From RGIG1902 sp034926865 (GTDB lineage: Bacteria; Bacillota; Clostridia; Oscillospirales; Butyricicoccaceae): 64,000 bases of DNA. The stretch spans positions 1 to 64,000 of the forward strand of contig JAYFQP010000024.1 of the NCBI GenBank assembly GCA_034926865.1, read 5' to 3'. The position numbers and the translations under genes were made by a program. Shown one piece after another: positions 50,927 to 60,421 of the stretch. Every line of letters begins with the position of its first letter. The first letter of the stretch is position 1. The notes below the pieces were generated by a model, which worked only from the letters and a program-made list of their open reading frames with translations, was not told the DNA's origin and searched no databases.

Positions 50927-53293
50927 ATGAGCGATTTTGACGTTAGATACAGTTCGATAAGGCGAGCACTTATCGAACGCGAGTTTTCCAGGCTCAATGA
51001 CATGCAGCAGAAGGCTGTTTTTAAGACAGAAGGGCCACTGCTTTTGCTTGCCGGCGCTGGGAGCGGCAAAACGACAGTATTAATAAACAGGATAATCAAC
51101 CTATTGAGATTCGGCAGTGGGTATGAAAGCGAGCTTGCGCCGGAAACTGCGGGCGAGGAGGAGCTTAAAAAGCTTGCGTATGCGCTTAATGACTCGGAAT
51201 CTCTTGATGATCTTGAAATAGCTTCGCTTTGCGCTATCGATCCGCCTAAGCCTTACGAAATAATTGCTATAACCTTTACAAATAAAGCTGCCGGAGAGCT
51301 TAAAGAGCGTCTGGAAGCAGCCTGCGGAGAAGCCGCACACGATATTTGGGCACATACTTTCCATTCCGCATGCACAAGAATACTTAGGCGGGATATATCG
51401 AGACTTGGATATACAAAAAATTTCACCATATATGACGATGATGATCGCAAAAAAATGGCTACGTCTATTCTTAAGGATATGGGGTACGATGAGCGCCGCT
51501 TTGAGGTCAAAGGGATAACTCATGAAATATCCTGGGCTAAGGATAATCTTATCACGCCCGAGGAATATGCTTCTCAGTGTGGAGATGACTATTATAAAAA
51601 GGCAGTTGCAAGGATCTATGCAGAATACCAAAAAAGAATGGTAGTAGCAAACGCCCTTGATTTTGATGATATAATTTTTAAAACAGTGGAGCTTTTACAG
51701 AAATTTGAGGATATCAGGACATATTATCAGAGAAAGTTCAAATATGTTCTTGTTGATGAATATCAGGATACAAACCATGCCCAATATATGCTTTGCAGCA
51801 TACTTGCCGGAGGTTATGAGAATCTCTGTGTCGTGGGTGATGATGACCAGAGTATATATAAATTCCGCGGGGCTACTATAGAAAATATACTTGAGTTTGA
51901 AAAGCAGTATCCATCTGCTGTTACGATACGTCTGGAGCAGAATTATCGTTCTACTTCAAGCATTCTCTCGGCGGCCAACAGCGTTATTTCAAACAACTCC
52001 GCTAGAAAAGGCAAAACCCTCTGGACGGAAAATGGAATAGGCGATACAGTGTATCTGTATGTGGGTGAAACCCAGGATGAGGAAGGGCAGTTTATCGCCA
52101 AAACCATCCTTGAGGGCAGTGCAAAAGGTGAAAAGTTGAATGGATTTACAGTGCTTTATAGAAACCATGCGCTTTCCAACAGCATAGAGCTCTCTTTTAA
52201 ACGCAACAACATTCCATACAGAATAGTAGCCGGCCTTAGGTTCTTTGACAGGGCTGAGGTTAAAGACATGCTCGCATATCTATGGGTGCTCAGCAATCCG
52301 GCAGACACCATTCGCCTGTCGCGTATTATCAATACCCCGGCAAGGAAGATAGGAGGCAAGACCATCGATCTGCTGCGTGAATTTGCCGGAAGAGATGGGA
52401 TATCCATGTTTGAAGCTGCCGAGCGCTGCAAAGAATATCCTGAACTTGCAAGAAATATATCTGCGCTTGAAAGCTTTACCGGTATTATTAACGGGCTCAG
52501 GGCAAAAAAAGACTCTATACCGCTTATTGATCTTTATGACGAGCTTCTTGAGAAGAGCGGCTATGCCGATAATCTCAGAGAGCATGGTCATGAGGGCAGG
52601 ACGCGAATGGAAAACGTGCTCGAGCTTAAGTCTACGATACTTGAATACTGTGATAAAACAGAATCTCCGACGCTTGAGACCTTTTTGGAAGAAGTATCTC
52701 TGGTTGCTGATATTGACCGCTATGATGAAAATGCCGACGCGGTCACGATGATGACAATGCACTCTGCCAAGGGGCTTGAGTTTGATACTGTTTTTATTTG
52801 CGGAGCCGAAGAAGGCGTATTTCCATCTTATCGATCAATGGACAGTGCCGAAGAGCTTGAAGAAGAGCGGCGAATCTGCTATGTGGCGATGACAAGGGCA
52901 AAAAAGAGGCTTTATATAACTTCCGCCAAGAGAAGGCTTCTTTACGGACAAACGACCTTTGGCAAGCTTTCAAGATTTGTTGAAGAGATAGATCCTGAAT
53001 ATATACACAGGCATATTCCAAAGATCGTTCCTGCCGAGCATCACCGTACTATACTTAAAAAACAGCCTATCAAAAGGCCTCCCGTATCTGTTGCACATAT
53101 GCATACCGAGACAAGCAGCAATACAATGAGCTTTGTAAAAGGCGATCTTATAATCCACAAGGCGTTTGGCAGCGGCAAGATAGTCAATGTAACACCTATG
53201 GGCGGCGATGTGCTTTTGGAAATTTCTTTTGATTCAGCAGGAGTAAAATTGATGATGGCGAAAACCGCCTCTCAGTATATATCGAAATTTTAA
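50927..53293 (+). CDS. pcrA: UvrD/PcrA-type DNA helicase
   Basis: The 788-residue protein has motif I LAGAGSGKTTVLINRI (about 44-59), motif II VDEYQDTNH, QNYRSTSSIL, MTMHSAKGLEFDTVF and VAMTRAKKRLY. The C-terminal HKAFGSGKIVN part is the Tudor-like segment that binds RNA polymerase in PcrA. An unusual insertion near 65-110 (SELAPETAGEEELKKLAYALNDSES) lies between motif I and Ia. It unwinds DNA in repair and conflict resolution. Confidence 0.95.
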   Translation: MSDFDVRYSSIRRALIEREFSRLNDMQQKAVFKTEGPLLLLAGAGSGKTTVLINRIINLLRFGSGYESELAPETAGEEELKKLAYALNDSESLDDLEIASLCAIDPPKPYEIIAITFTNKAAGELKERLEAACGEAAHDIWAHTFHSACTRILRRDISRLGYTKNFTIYDDDDRKKMATSILKDMGYDERRFEVKGITHEISWAKDNLITPEEYASQCGDDYYKKAVARIYAEYQKRMVVANALDFDDIIFKTVELLQKFEDIRTYYQRKFKYVLVDEYQDTNHAQYMLCSILAGGYENLCVVGDDDQSIYKFRGATIENILEFEKQYPSAVTIRLEQNYRSTSSILSAANSVISNNSARKGKTLWTENGIGDTVYLYVGETQDEEGQFIAKTILEGSAKGEKLNGFTVLYRNHALSNSIELSFKRNNIPYRIVAGLRFFDRAEVKDMLAYLWVLSNPADTIRLSRIINTPARKIGGKTIDLLREFAGRDGISMFEAAERCKEYPELARNISALESFTGIINGLRAKKDSIPLIDLYDELLEKSGYADNLREHGHEGRTRMENVLELKSTILEYCDKTESPTLETFLEEVSLVADIDRYDENADAVTMMTMHSAKGLEFDTVFICGAEEGVFPSYRSMDSAEELEEERRICYVAMTRAKKRLYITSAKRRLLYGQTTFGKLSRFVEEIDPEYIHRHIPKIVPAEHHRTILKKQPIKRPPVSVAHMHTETSSNTMSFVKGDLIIHKAFGSGKIVNVTPMGGDVLLEISFDSAGVKLMMAKTASQYISKF

Positions 53294-53305
53294 GGAGGAG
53301 AGCTT

Positions 53306-54760
53306 ATGACAAACGGCGAGATGCAAAGCAAGTTAAACGGCATTATTGATGAAATGCGAAAGGCGTTTCATGTGCCTTCCATCATGGTGGCGGCAACGAG
53401 GAATGGCGAGACTTTTTACTGCGGCGGTGGCCAGGCAGATGTGAATAGCGGGGCCGAGGCTGATGAGAATACAATATACGCAATAGCTTCGGCTTCAAAG
53501 GCTTTTATTGCTACTTCGATCTGTATTCTGGCTGACGATGGAAAGCTTTCGCTCGATGTTCCAGTTAAGAATTACCTAAAGGATTTTGCCATGTACGACC
53601 CGTATATGACAGATCATCTCACAATGCGTGATGCTATGAGCCACCGTACGGGTCTCCCGCGGCATGATCTTACCTGGTATGTTAGGCCTGAGCTGAATAT
53701 TCGTGATCTTGTACATATACTAAGATATATGCCTCCTGCTTTTGAGCCGAGAACAAGGATGAATTACCAGAACCATATGTTCACGCTTGCAACAGTTGTT
53801 GTTGAAGAAGTTTCCGGCATGCGTTGGGAAGAATTCGTAAAACAGCGAATACTTAATCCCCTTGGCATGACAAGAACATTTTGCCTGCCTGCTCAATTCA
53901 GAGAGACTGAGAAAAACATCGCTCAGCCCCACGCATATAAAGACGGTAAGATAGTTTCTATCCCTTATCTTGATATATCAAATGTCGGATGCGCAGGCTG
54001 CGTGAGCTCCACAGTGCATGATCTTGCTATCTGGGCAAGGCTTCAGGCCGGAAAAGGTGAAGTGGACAAAGTAAGAATATTCTCCGAGGGACGCAGCAGA
54101 GATCTTCATATGCCCCAGATGATAATAAAACCCGGAGAAATGTCCCCCATGAGCTTTGATGAGGTAACACATACAGCCTATGGCCTTGGCTGGTTTATTG
54201 AATCATATCGCGGGCATACGCTGGTACATCATGGCGGGACTATTGACGGATATAAGAGTCTTGTAGGCTTTTTGCCTGGTGAGGACATCAGCTTTGCCGT
54301 TCTAACGAATCTTAACCGCAATCAAACACCCAGCGCTATCGGTTATGCTGTCTGTGACCTGGCTTTGGAGCTTGAGCCGCTTGACTGGTGCGATAAAATG
54401 CTAAAAGAAGTTGAGCGCATAGGAAAGCTTTCAAGCGGCGCCAAAGAGGCACTTCTTGAGAGAACCAAGGGAGATAAAGCGTTTACCCATCCGCTTTCAG
54501 ATTATTGCGGTGTATATTATAACGGCGCTTACGGTGAGGTTGAGATAAAGGAGCAAGATGGCAAGCTTACAGGGAAAATGGGTATGGCTGAATGCACAGT
54601 TCTGCCTGCCGGGTATGACAGCTTTGTGCTTGTTCTCGGTGACAGCGGATACATCATTCCCGGAATGTTCAAAACTGATTTTGAAGGCTCGGTAATCTCG
54701 CTTGAGGCAAAGCTGGAAGAAAACCTTGAGGCCTATATCAACTTTGTTAAAAAACTATAG
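53306..54760 (+). CDS. Beta-lactamase-like serine hydrolase
   Basis: The 484-residue protein has the SxxK motif SASK (S62 to K65), the YxN motif YQN, and a late HHGG segment of the class C/PBP-like fold. Residues 370-484 form a beta-rich C-terminal domain (DUF3471-like). No signal peptide is seen, so it is probably cytoplasmic. It could be a D-aminopeptidase, esterase or carboxypeptidase relative; it does not look like a dedicated beta-lactamase. Confidence 0.82.
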   Translation: MTNGEMQSKLNGIIDEMRKAFHVPSIMVAATRNGETFYCGGGQADVNSGAEADENTIYAIASASKAFIATSICILADDGKLSLDVPVKNYLKDFAMYDPYMTDHLTMRDAMSHRTGLPRHDLTWYVRPELNIRDLVHILRYMPPAFEPRTRMNYQNHMFTLATVVVEEVSGMRWEEFVKQRILNPLGMTRTFCLPAQFRETEKNIAQPHAYKDGKIVSIPYLDISNVGCAGCVSSTVHDLAIWARLQAGKGEVDKVRIFSEGRSRDLHMPQMIIKPGEMSPMSFDEVTHTAYGLGWFIESYRGHTLVHHGGTIDGYKSLVGFLPGEDISFAVLTNLNRNQTPSAIGYAVCDLALELEPLDWCDKMLKEVERIGKLSSGAKEALLERTKGDKAFTHPLSDYCGVYYNGAYGEVEIKEQDGKLTGKMGMAECTVLPAGYDSFVLVLGDSGYIIPGMFKTDFEGSVISLEAKLEENLEAYINFVKKL

Positions 54761-54775
54761 ACGCAGAAAAAAATA

Positions 54776-54804
54776 TTGCAATTATTACCTTAATGTGGTA
54801 TTAT
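54776..54804 (+). promoter_or_regulatory. rplS promoter
   Basis: TTGCAA (54776-54781) and TATTAT (54799-54804) are 17 bases apart. Confidence 0.8.
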
Positions 54805-54811
54805 ACTTAGG

Positions 54812-54879
54812 CATGCATTACGGATGGTCCTCTGCCGTTGTCAAGGCATGAACATCTGAGACGAAAGGAAATCAAAATT
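54812..54879 (+). promoter_or_regulatory. Possible L19 leader
   Basis: The rplS leader (about 65 bases) contains TGCC and GGCA flanking GTTGTCAA, plus a GATG/CATC pair enclosing them. Position and pairing fit the L19 leader described in low-GC Gram-positives, which may control rplS translation. Confidence 0.4.
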
Positions 54880-55221
54880 ATGGATTTGATTAAGAAATTG
54901 ACAGACTCTCAGCTGAAAGCGGACGTTGGCAACTTTGGCGTCGGTGATACCGTTAAGGTATACGCTAAGATCAAGGAAGGCGCACGCGAAAGAATTCAGG
55001 TTTTTGAAGGTACTGTAATCGCCAAGAAACACGGTGGCATTCAGGAGACCGTTACTATCAGACGTATGTCTTACGGCGTAGGCGTAGAGAAGACATTCCC
55101 GATTCACTCCCCCAATATTGAAAAATTTGAGGTCGTGAGAAAAGGTAAGGTCAGGCGTGCTAAGCTGTATTATCTGCGCGACAGGGTTGGTAAAGCTGCC
55201 AAAGTTAAGCAGGATATTTAA
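54880..55221 (+). CDS. rplS: 50S ribosomal protein bL19
   Basis: The ATG at 54880 gives 113 residues, the usual length; AAAGGAA is about 9 bases upstream. The protein has VGDTVKVYAKIKEGARERIQ, FEGTVIAKKHGG and the conserved GVGVEKTFPIHSPNIEKFEV. It starts the rplS-lepB-rbgA-rnhB-yraN block and is followed by an intrinsic terminator. Confidence 0.97.
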   Translation: MDLIKKLTDSQLKADVGNFGVGDTVKVYAKIKEGARERIQVFEGTVIAKKHGGIQETVTIRRMSYGVGVEKTFPIHSPNIEKFEVVRKGKVRRAKLYYLRDRVGKAAKVKQDI

Positions 55222-55235
55222 GGACCGTAAAAATG

Positions 55236-55264
55236 GGGGACGGGTGACTCGTCCCCTTTCTTTA
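55236..55264 (+). terminator. Terminator after rplS
   Basis: GGGGACG (55236-55242) pairs with CGTCCCC (55250-55256), followed by TTTCTTT. Confidence 0.9.
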
Positions 55265-55294
55265 ATTTACCGATAATGGTAAGGTGTTATTTTA

Positions 55295-55840
55295 ATGGAG
55301 AAAAACAACAACGATAAAACCTCTGCCGGCGAGGAGCTGTTTGGATGGGCCCAGTCGCTTATTTGGGCTCTTATTTTTCTTGTGCTTGTCAGCTCATTTC
55401 TTGTGCGTATATCCGGCGTTTTGGGGAATTCTATGTATCCGACACTAAAAAACGGAGACAGGGTCCTTGTGCAGCTTATGGGATATGACGAAGCGCAAAA
55501 TGGGGATATAGTCGTAATCATGGCTTCCCAGTTTGATGACGAACCACTGGTAAAAAGAGTTATTGCCGTTGCAGGCGATGTCATCGAGATAGGCGGTGAG
55601 GGTGAAGTCTATATAAACGGCGAGAAGCTTTATGAGCCGTATATCAATGAGCAATATTTTTCGCAGGGAAGCCTGGATGCGCCGTATACTGTGCCGGAAG
55701 GACATGTATTCGTAATGGGTGATAACAGAAATCACAGCGCTGATAGCCGCCTTGAAGAGATCGGAGCGTTAAATACAGACGATATAATAGGAAAGGTCTT
55801 CTTCAGGCTGTGGCCCGTCGGCAGCTTTGGAGGTATTTAA
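55295..55840 (+). CDS. lepB: Signal peptidase I
   Basis: The 181-residue protein has one membrane segment (about 20-38), GNSMYPTL with catalytic Ser46, VKRVIAVAGD with Lys87, and a late MGDNRNHSADSR box. It removes signal peptides from exported proteins. The ATG has an AAGGTG site. It is followed by the rbgA TTG start with no gap. Confidence 0.95.
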   Translation: MEKNNNDKTSAGEELFGWAQSLIWALIFLVLVSSFLVRISGVLGNSMYPTLKNGDRVLVQLMGYDEAQNGDIVVIMASQFDDEPLVKRVIAVAGDVIEIGGEGEVYINGEKLYEPYINEQYFSQGSLDAPYTVPEGHVFVMGDNRNHSADSRLEEIGALNTDDIIGKVFFRLWPVGSFGGI

Positions 55841-56692
55841 TTGAGTATAAATTGGTATCCAGGCCATATGGCTAAAACCAGAAGGCTTATGCTGGATGAT
55901 TTGAAAAATGTCGATCTGGTTTGCGAGATAATCGATGCCCGCATCCCAAAAAGTTCGAGAAATCCTGATCTCGACAGGATCGCCGAGGGAAAAAAGCGCA
56001 TGCTTGTGCTTAACCGCGATGATCAGGCTGATCCGGAAGCTACAGCTATGTGGCTTGAATATTATAAGAGTATGGGTTATGCGGTTATTTCCACCAACAG
56101 TCAAAGGGGTAACTTTTTGAGTGACTTTACAAGGGCTGTTGACGATTGCTGCGCCGATATTCTGCAAAGAAACGCCGATAAGGGCGTTAACAGAACCATA
56201 AAGATAATGATAGCCGGAATACCAAACGTTGGAAAGTCGTCATTTATCAATAGACTCCTCGGTAAAAAATCTGCCATTGCTGAAGACAGGCCCGGAGTCA
56301 CGAGGAAAAAGCAATGGTTCAGCCTCAACGCCCGATATGATTTTATGGATACCCCGGGGATGCTTTGGCCCAGGATCGAAGATGATGAGGTGGGCTTTAG
56401 GCTGGCTTTTACCGGGACGATACGTGACGAGATACTCGATTTGGAGCTTTTGGCGTGTAAGTTGATCCTAGCGCTATCAAAGTCTTATACGGAGAATGTT
56501 GTAAAGCGATATGGCATTACAGAAATAAACGCAGAATCTCCTTATGATACGCTTGGAGAAATGGCCAGAAAGCGTGGTTTTCTTTTGGGCAGAGGTGCGA
56601 TTGATACCGAAAGAATGGCCAAAGTTTTTCTTGATGAGTTTCGCTCCGGCATGCTTGGCAGGATAACGCTTGAAATGCCCGTTATAAAGTAG
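55841..56692 (+). CDS. rbgA: Ribosome biogenesis GTPase RbgA (YlqF)
   Basis: The 283-residue protein begins at TTG after GGAGG (7 bases). It is circularly permuted: the NKxD-type motif LNRDDQ comes before GIPNVGKSSFINRLLGKK (P-loop) and DTPGMLWPR. RbgA acts late in 50S assembly. The gene is adjacent to rnhB, as in many Firmicutes. Confidence 0.95.
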   Translation: MSINWYPGHMAKTRRLMLDDLKNVDLVCEIIDARIPKSSRNPDLDRIAEGKKRMLVLNRDDQADPEATAMWLEYYKSMGYAVISTNSQRGNFLSDFTRAVDDCCADILQRNADKGVNRTIKIMIAGIPNVGKSSFINRLLGKKSAIAEDRPGVTRKKQWFSLNARYDFMDTPGMLWPRIEDDEVGFRLAFTGTIRDEILDLELLACKLILALSKSYTENVVKRYGITEINAESPYDTLGEMARKRGFLLGRGAIDTERMAKVFLDEFRSGMLGRITLEMPVIK

Positions 56693-56703
56693 CTGGTGAT
56701 TTT

Positions 56704-57312
56704 ATGTATTCTTATGAATGGCCTATTTGGGAACAGGGAAAGAACGTATGCGGCATCGACGAGGCAGGCAGAGGCCCTCTGGCGGGCCCCGTTTGCGCTG
56801 CCGCCGTCATACTTGATCCAAACGATACAATCGAAGGCCTAAATGATTCAAAGAAACTTAGCGAAAAGACAAGAGAGAGACTTTTCGATGAAATAAAATC
56901 CCGTGCAATTGCCTGTTGGGTGGCGTTTGCCGATGAAAAAGAGATCGACAGCGTTAATATTCTTCAGGCAACATTTATTGCAATGAGGAGAGCATATGAG
57001 GGTTTGGAAATCGTCCCTGATGAGGCTTTTGTAGACGGGAACCGAGACCCCGGCCTTCTATGCAGCACTTTGTGCATTGTCAAAGGTGATGCAAAAAGCG
57101 CATCCGTTGCAGCAGCTTCTATTCTTGCTAAAGTAACCAGAGACAGATATATGAAAGAACTCTCGAAAAAATATCCCGAATATCTTTTTGATGTTCATAA
57201 GGGATATCCTACCAAAAAACACATTGAGATACTAAGGCAAATAGGGCCATGTGATATTCATCGCAGGTCATTCTTAAAAAAACTGCTTGGTGATCGATAT
57301 AATGATAAGTAA
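56704..57312 (+). CDS. rnhB: Ribonuclease HII
   Basis: The 202-residue protein has GIDEAGRGPLAGPVCAAAV (Asp19, Glu20), KSASVAAASILAKVTRDRYM, and KGYPTKKHIE near the end. It removes RNA from RNA-DNA hybrids. Its last 11 bases overlap yraN. Confidence 0.96.
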   Translation: MYSYEWPIWEQGKNVCGIDEAGRGPLAGPVCAAAVILDPNDTIEGLNDSKKLSEKTRERLFDEIKSRAIACWVAFADEKEIDSVNILQATFIAMRRAYEGLEIVPDEAFVDGNRDPGLLCSTLCIVKGDAKSASVAAASILAKVTRDRYMKELSKKYPEYLFDVHKGYPTKKHIEILRQIGPCDIHRRSFLKKLLGDRYNDK

Positions 57313-57646
57313 GCTGCTTGGCAGATATGGTGAGCATATAGCGGCCGATTTTTTGCGTAAAAAGGGCTATGCCATTCTTGCAGCAGGCTACAGAGGCCCT
57401 TATGGCGAAATTGATATAATTGCGCGAAAAGGCTGCGTTGTTTCTTTTGTTGAGGTAAAGACGAGAAAAAACCAAGGCTATCTTCCTGCCAACACAGCTG
57501 TTGGAGCCGCCAAGCGCAAACGTATTATGCTGACCGCTCAGCAGTGGATCGACGAAAATCAGTGTACAGAGCAGTTAAGTTTTGATATTATTGAAGTATA
57601 TACTGATGATAAAACTATAAGGCATATCAAAGATGCCTTTGTTTAG
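57302..57646 (+). CDS. yraN: YraN/UPF0102 family protein
   Basis: The ATG at 57302 gives 114 residues; GGTGAT is 7 bases upstream. The nuclease-like motif reads GEIDIIARKGCVVSFVEVKTRKN, matching the conserved E-x(9)-EVK pattern. Function is unknown. It overlaps rnhB by 11 bases. Confidence 0.9.
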   Translation: MISKLLGRYGEHIAADFLRKKGYAILAAGYRGPYGEIDIIARKGCVVSFVEVKTRKNQGYLPANTAVGAAKRKRIMLTAQQWIDENQCTEQLSFDIIEVYTDDKTIRHIKDAFV

Positions 57647-57660
57647 CTTTGGAGTTATTT

Positions 57661-58362
57661 ATGGCATTGTACGCGATAGGTGATACACATTTCTCTGAAA
57701 GCGCCGGCAAACCTATGGATATTTTCGGAGGAGCATGGAAGGATTACCGAAGGAAACTTTTAAAGGGCTTTGAATGTCTTAAAGAAGAGGACACGCTTGT
57801 AATATGCGGAGATTTTTCATGGGGAATGAGCATGAATGAGGCACTTGATGATTTTAGACTAATTAGTTGCTTCCCAGGTAAAAAGGTGTTTTTAAAGGGA
57901 AATCATGACTATTGGTGGGAAACGGTAAGTAAGATGAATCGTTTTTTTCAAGATAATGACTTAAAAGACTTGCTTTTTCTCCATAATAATTGTATTTTTT
58001 ATAGTGGCACAGCAATTTGCGGAACGAGAGGATGGTTTTTTGATCCTTCAGATGAAAGCGCGGGGGATGAAAAAATATTTAAACGCGAGCTTATTAGGCT
58101 TGAAGCCTCTCTTTCGGAAGCAGTAAAGAATGGAGGCCCTGTGGAGATAATATGTTTTCTTCATTATCCTCCTGTATTTGGAACAAACGAGGTTGAGCCT
58201 ATTACTGCTATTCTGAAAAATTACGGTGTTTCAAGATGTTATTACGGTCATCTGCACGGTGATAGCCTTAGAGGGGCTTTCAATGGTGTCAGAGACGGGA
58301 TTGCATATCAGAATATTTCAGCAGATAACATAGGCTTTAGGCCTATTATTATAAAACCATAA
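57661..58362 (+). CDS. Metallophosphoesterase
   Basis: The ATG at 57661 (233 residues) follows GGAG by 6 bases. Motifs are YAIGDTHFSE, ICGDFSWG, LKGNHDYWW, CFLHYPPVF and YYGHLHGD. It belongs to the calcineurin-like family and likely acts on a phosphodiester or nucleotide. It differs from the smaller YfcE-type protein at 22.5 kb. Confidence 0.88.
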   Translation: MALYAIGDTHFSESAGKPMDIFGGAWKDYRRKLLKGFECLKEEDTLVICGDFSWGMSMNEALDDFRLISCFPGKKVFLKGNHDYWWETVSKMNRFFQDNDLKDLLFLHNNCIFYSGTAICGTRGWFFDPSDESAGDEKIFKRELIRLEASLSEAVKNGGPVEIICFLHYPPVFGTNEVEPITAILKNYGVSRCYYGHLHGDSLRGAFNGVRDGIAYQNISADNIGFRPIIIKP

Positions 58363-58394
58363 AGTGATTTAAATATCTTAAGGAGGACCCCTAA

Positions 58395-59783
58395 GTGAAA
58401 CTGACAAATGTTGAGAAGAAGGAAAACAATCAGGTAGAACTTACGATCACAGTCGAGAAAGACGAATTTGAAGCCGCAATGCAGAAAGCCTATAAAAAGA
58501 ACGTTGGCAGCATAAATATTCAGGGCTTCCGCAAGGGCAAGGCGCCCCGCAAGATGATCGAGAAGCTTTACGGAACTGAAATATTCTATGAAGATGCTAT
58601 AAATTTCTCTTATCCCGAAGCGTACCAGAAGGCCATAAACGAGGCTGAACTTGAGCCTGTTGACAGACAGCCTGCTCTTACCGATTTTGATGTTAAAGAT
58701 GGGGAGTTTACATTCAAGGCTGTAGTTACAGTCAAGCCGGAGATGACGCTTACTGAGTATAAGGGCCTTGAGGCTGAAAAACCCGCTGCGCTTGTAACAG
58801 ACGAGGAAGTGGATGCTGAAATTCAAAAAATGGCCGACAGAAACGCAAGGCAGGTTCCGGTGGAACGCATGGCTCAAAGCGGCGATGTTGTAAAGTTTGA
58901 TTTTGAAGGCTTTGTAGATGATAAGCCCTTTGATGGCGGAAAAGCTGAAAACTATGAGCTTACTCTTGGTTCAGGAATGTTTATTCCCGGCTTTGAGGAG
59001 CAGCTTGAAGGACATGGCGCCGGAGAAGAGCTTCAGGTAAACGTGACTTTCCCCGAGGATTATCACGAAGAAAATCTTAAGGGAAAGCCTGCATTATTTA
59101 AATGCAAGATCCACGAAATACAAGAGATTCAGAAGCCTGTGCTTGACGACGAGTTTGCAAAGGATATCTCTGAGTTTGACACTCTTGATGAGTATAAGCA
59201 AGACCTTAAGTCTAAGATGATCGAGAGCGCTGAGGTAAGGGCTGACAGAGCTTATGAAGAGGCTATTATGGATAAACTGGCTGAAAATCTTGAGGGTAAT
59301 ATTCCTGAAGTAATGTTTGAGAGCCAGCTTGATCAGATAGTCAGTGATTTCGGCTACAGAATGTCTTCACAGGGTATTGATTTTGATACATACCTTAAGA
59401 TGAACGGTATGGAGATGGATTCTTTCCGTAAACTCTTCAGGGCACAGGCAGAGCGACAGGTCAAGGTTCGTCTTGCTCTTGAGACAGTTGCAAGGCTCGA
59501 AGGTTTTTCAGTTTCTGATGAGGATACTGAGAAGGAATTTTCTGCTCTTGCAGAGCAGTACAATATGCCGCTTGAGCAGGTAAAAACGTTGCTTGCTCCC
59601 GTTGCAGTCAAAGCAGATCTTGCTGTTCAAAAGGCGGTTGAGTTTGTTAAGGAAAACGCCAAAGTGGCAGTCGCTAAGAAAACAAAGAAAACAGCCTCCA
59701 AAAAAGCTTCAAAAAAAGTGTCGGCTGACGAAGCGAGTGAGGCTGACGAAAATGCGACAGAAAACGTAGAGGATAAAGAGTAA
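58395..59783 (+). CDS. tig: Trigger factor
   Basis: The 462-residue protein starts at GTG 8 bases after AGGAGG. It has the ribosome-binding tip GFRKGKAPRKMIEK (the FRxGxxP motif), the peptidyl-prolyl isomerase domain (SGDVVKFDFEGFVDDKPF), and a C-terminal chaperone domain. A Lys/Ala-rich acidic tail (about 425-462) extends past the usual end; such tails occur in Clostridia. It is followed by clpP and clpX. Confidence 0.97.
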   Translation: MKLTNVEKKENNQVELTITVEKDEFEAAMQKAYKKNVGSINIQGFRKGKAPRKMIEKLYGTEIFYEDAINFSYPEAYQKAINEAELEPVDRQPALTDFDVKDGEFTFKAVVTVKPEMTLTEYKGLEAEKPAALVTDEEVDAEIQKMADRNARQVPVERMAQSGDVVKFDFEGFVDDKPFDGGKAENYELTLGSGMFIPGFEEQLEGHGAGEELQVNVTFPEDYHEENLKGKPALFKCKIHEIQEIQKPVLDDEFAKDISEFDTLDEYKQDLKSKMIESAEVRADRAYEEAIMDKLAENLEGNIPEVMFESQLDQIVSDFGYRMSSQGIDFDTYLKMNGMEMDSFRKLFRAQAERQVKVRLALETVARLEGFSVSDEDTEKEFSALAEQYNMPLEQVKTLLAPVAVKADLAVQKAVEFVKENAKVAVAKKTKKTASKKASKKVSADEASEADENATENVEDKE

Positions 59784-59826
59784 TATACTTGTGTGTGAAA
59801 ACAGACCCTAAGAAAGGAGCTCATAT

Positions 59827-60408
59827 ATGCCGTATATTCCAATGGTAGTCGAGCAGACAAACAGAGGAGAGCGTTCATACGATATTTTTTCGCGTTTGCT
59901 CAATGACCGAGTAATTATTTTGTCTGATGAGGTAACAGACCAGACAGCCAGTCTTATCGTGGCCCAGCTTCTATATCTTGAGGCACAAGACCCTGATAAG
60001 GACATTCAATTTTATATTAACAGCCCCGGAGGTTCAGTTACAGCGGGAATGGCGATTTATGATACCATGCAGTATGTTAAGTGCGATGTTTCCACCATAT
60101 GCATCGGTATGGCTGCCAGCATGGGAGCATTTCTGCTCACGGCAGGTGCAAAAGGCAAGCGTCTTGCTCTTCCTAACAGCGAGATTATGATCCACCAGCC
60201 CCTTGGGGGAATGCAGGGACAGACGACAGATATTAAGATCCATGCCGACAGGATGATAAGGATCAAAGCGACATTGAATGAGATAATGAGCGAAAGAACG
60301 GGACAGCCTATCGATGTGATAGAGAACGCTACCGAGAGGGATAACTTCCTTACAGCTCAGGAGGCTTGCGAGTTTGGGCTTATTGATAAAGTTATAGAGA
60401 AAAGATAA
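59827..60408 (+). CDS. clpP: ATP-dependent Clp protease proteolytic subunit
   Basis: The 193-residue protein has the catalytic triad Ser98 (GMAASMGAF), His123 (MIHQPLGG) and Asp172 (RDNFLT), all at the expected positions. The mature tetradecamer works with ClpX, encoded next. AAAGGAGC precedes the ATG. Confidence 0.97.
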   Translation: MPYIPMVVEQTNRGERSYDIFSRLLNDRVIILSDEVTDQTASLIVAQLLYLEAQDPDKDIQFYINSPGGSVTAGMAIYDTMQYVKCDVSTICIGMAASMGAFLLTAGAKGKRLALPNSEIMIHQPLGGMQGQTTDIKIHADRMIRIKATLNEIMSERTGQPIDVIENATERDNFLTAQEACEFGLIDKVIEKR

Positions 60409-60421
60409 ACGGGGTATATAA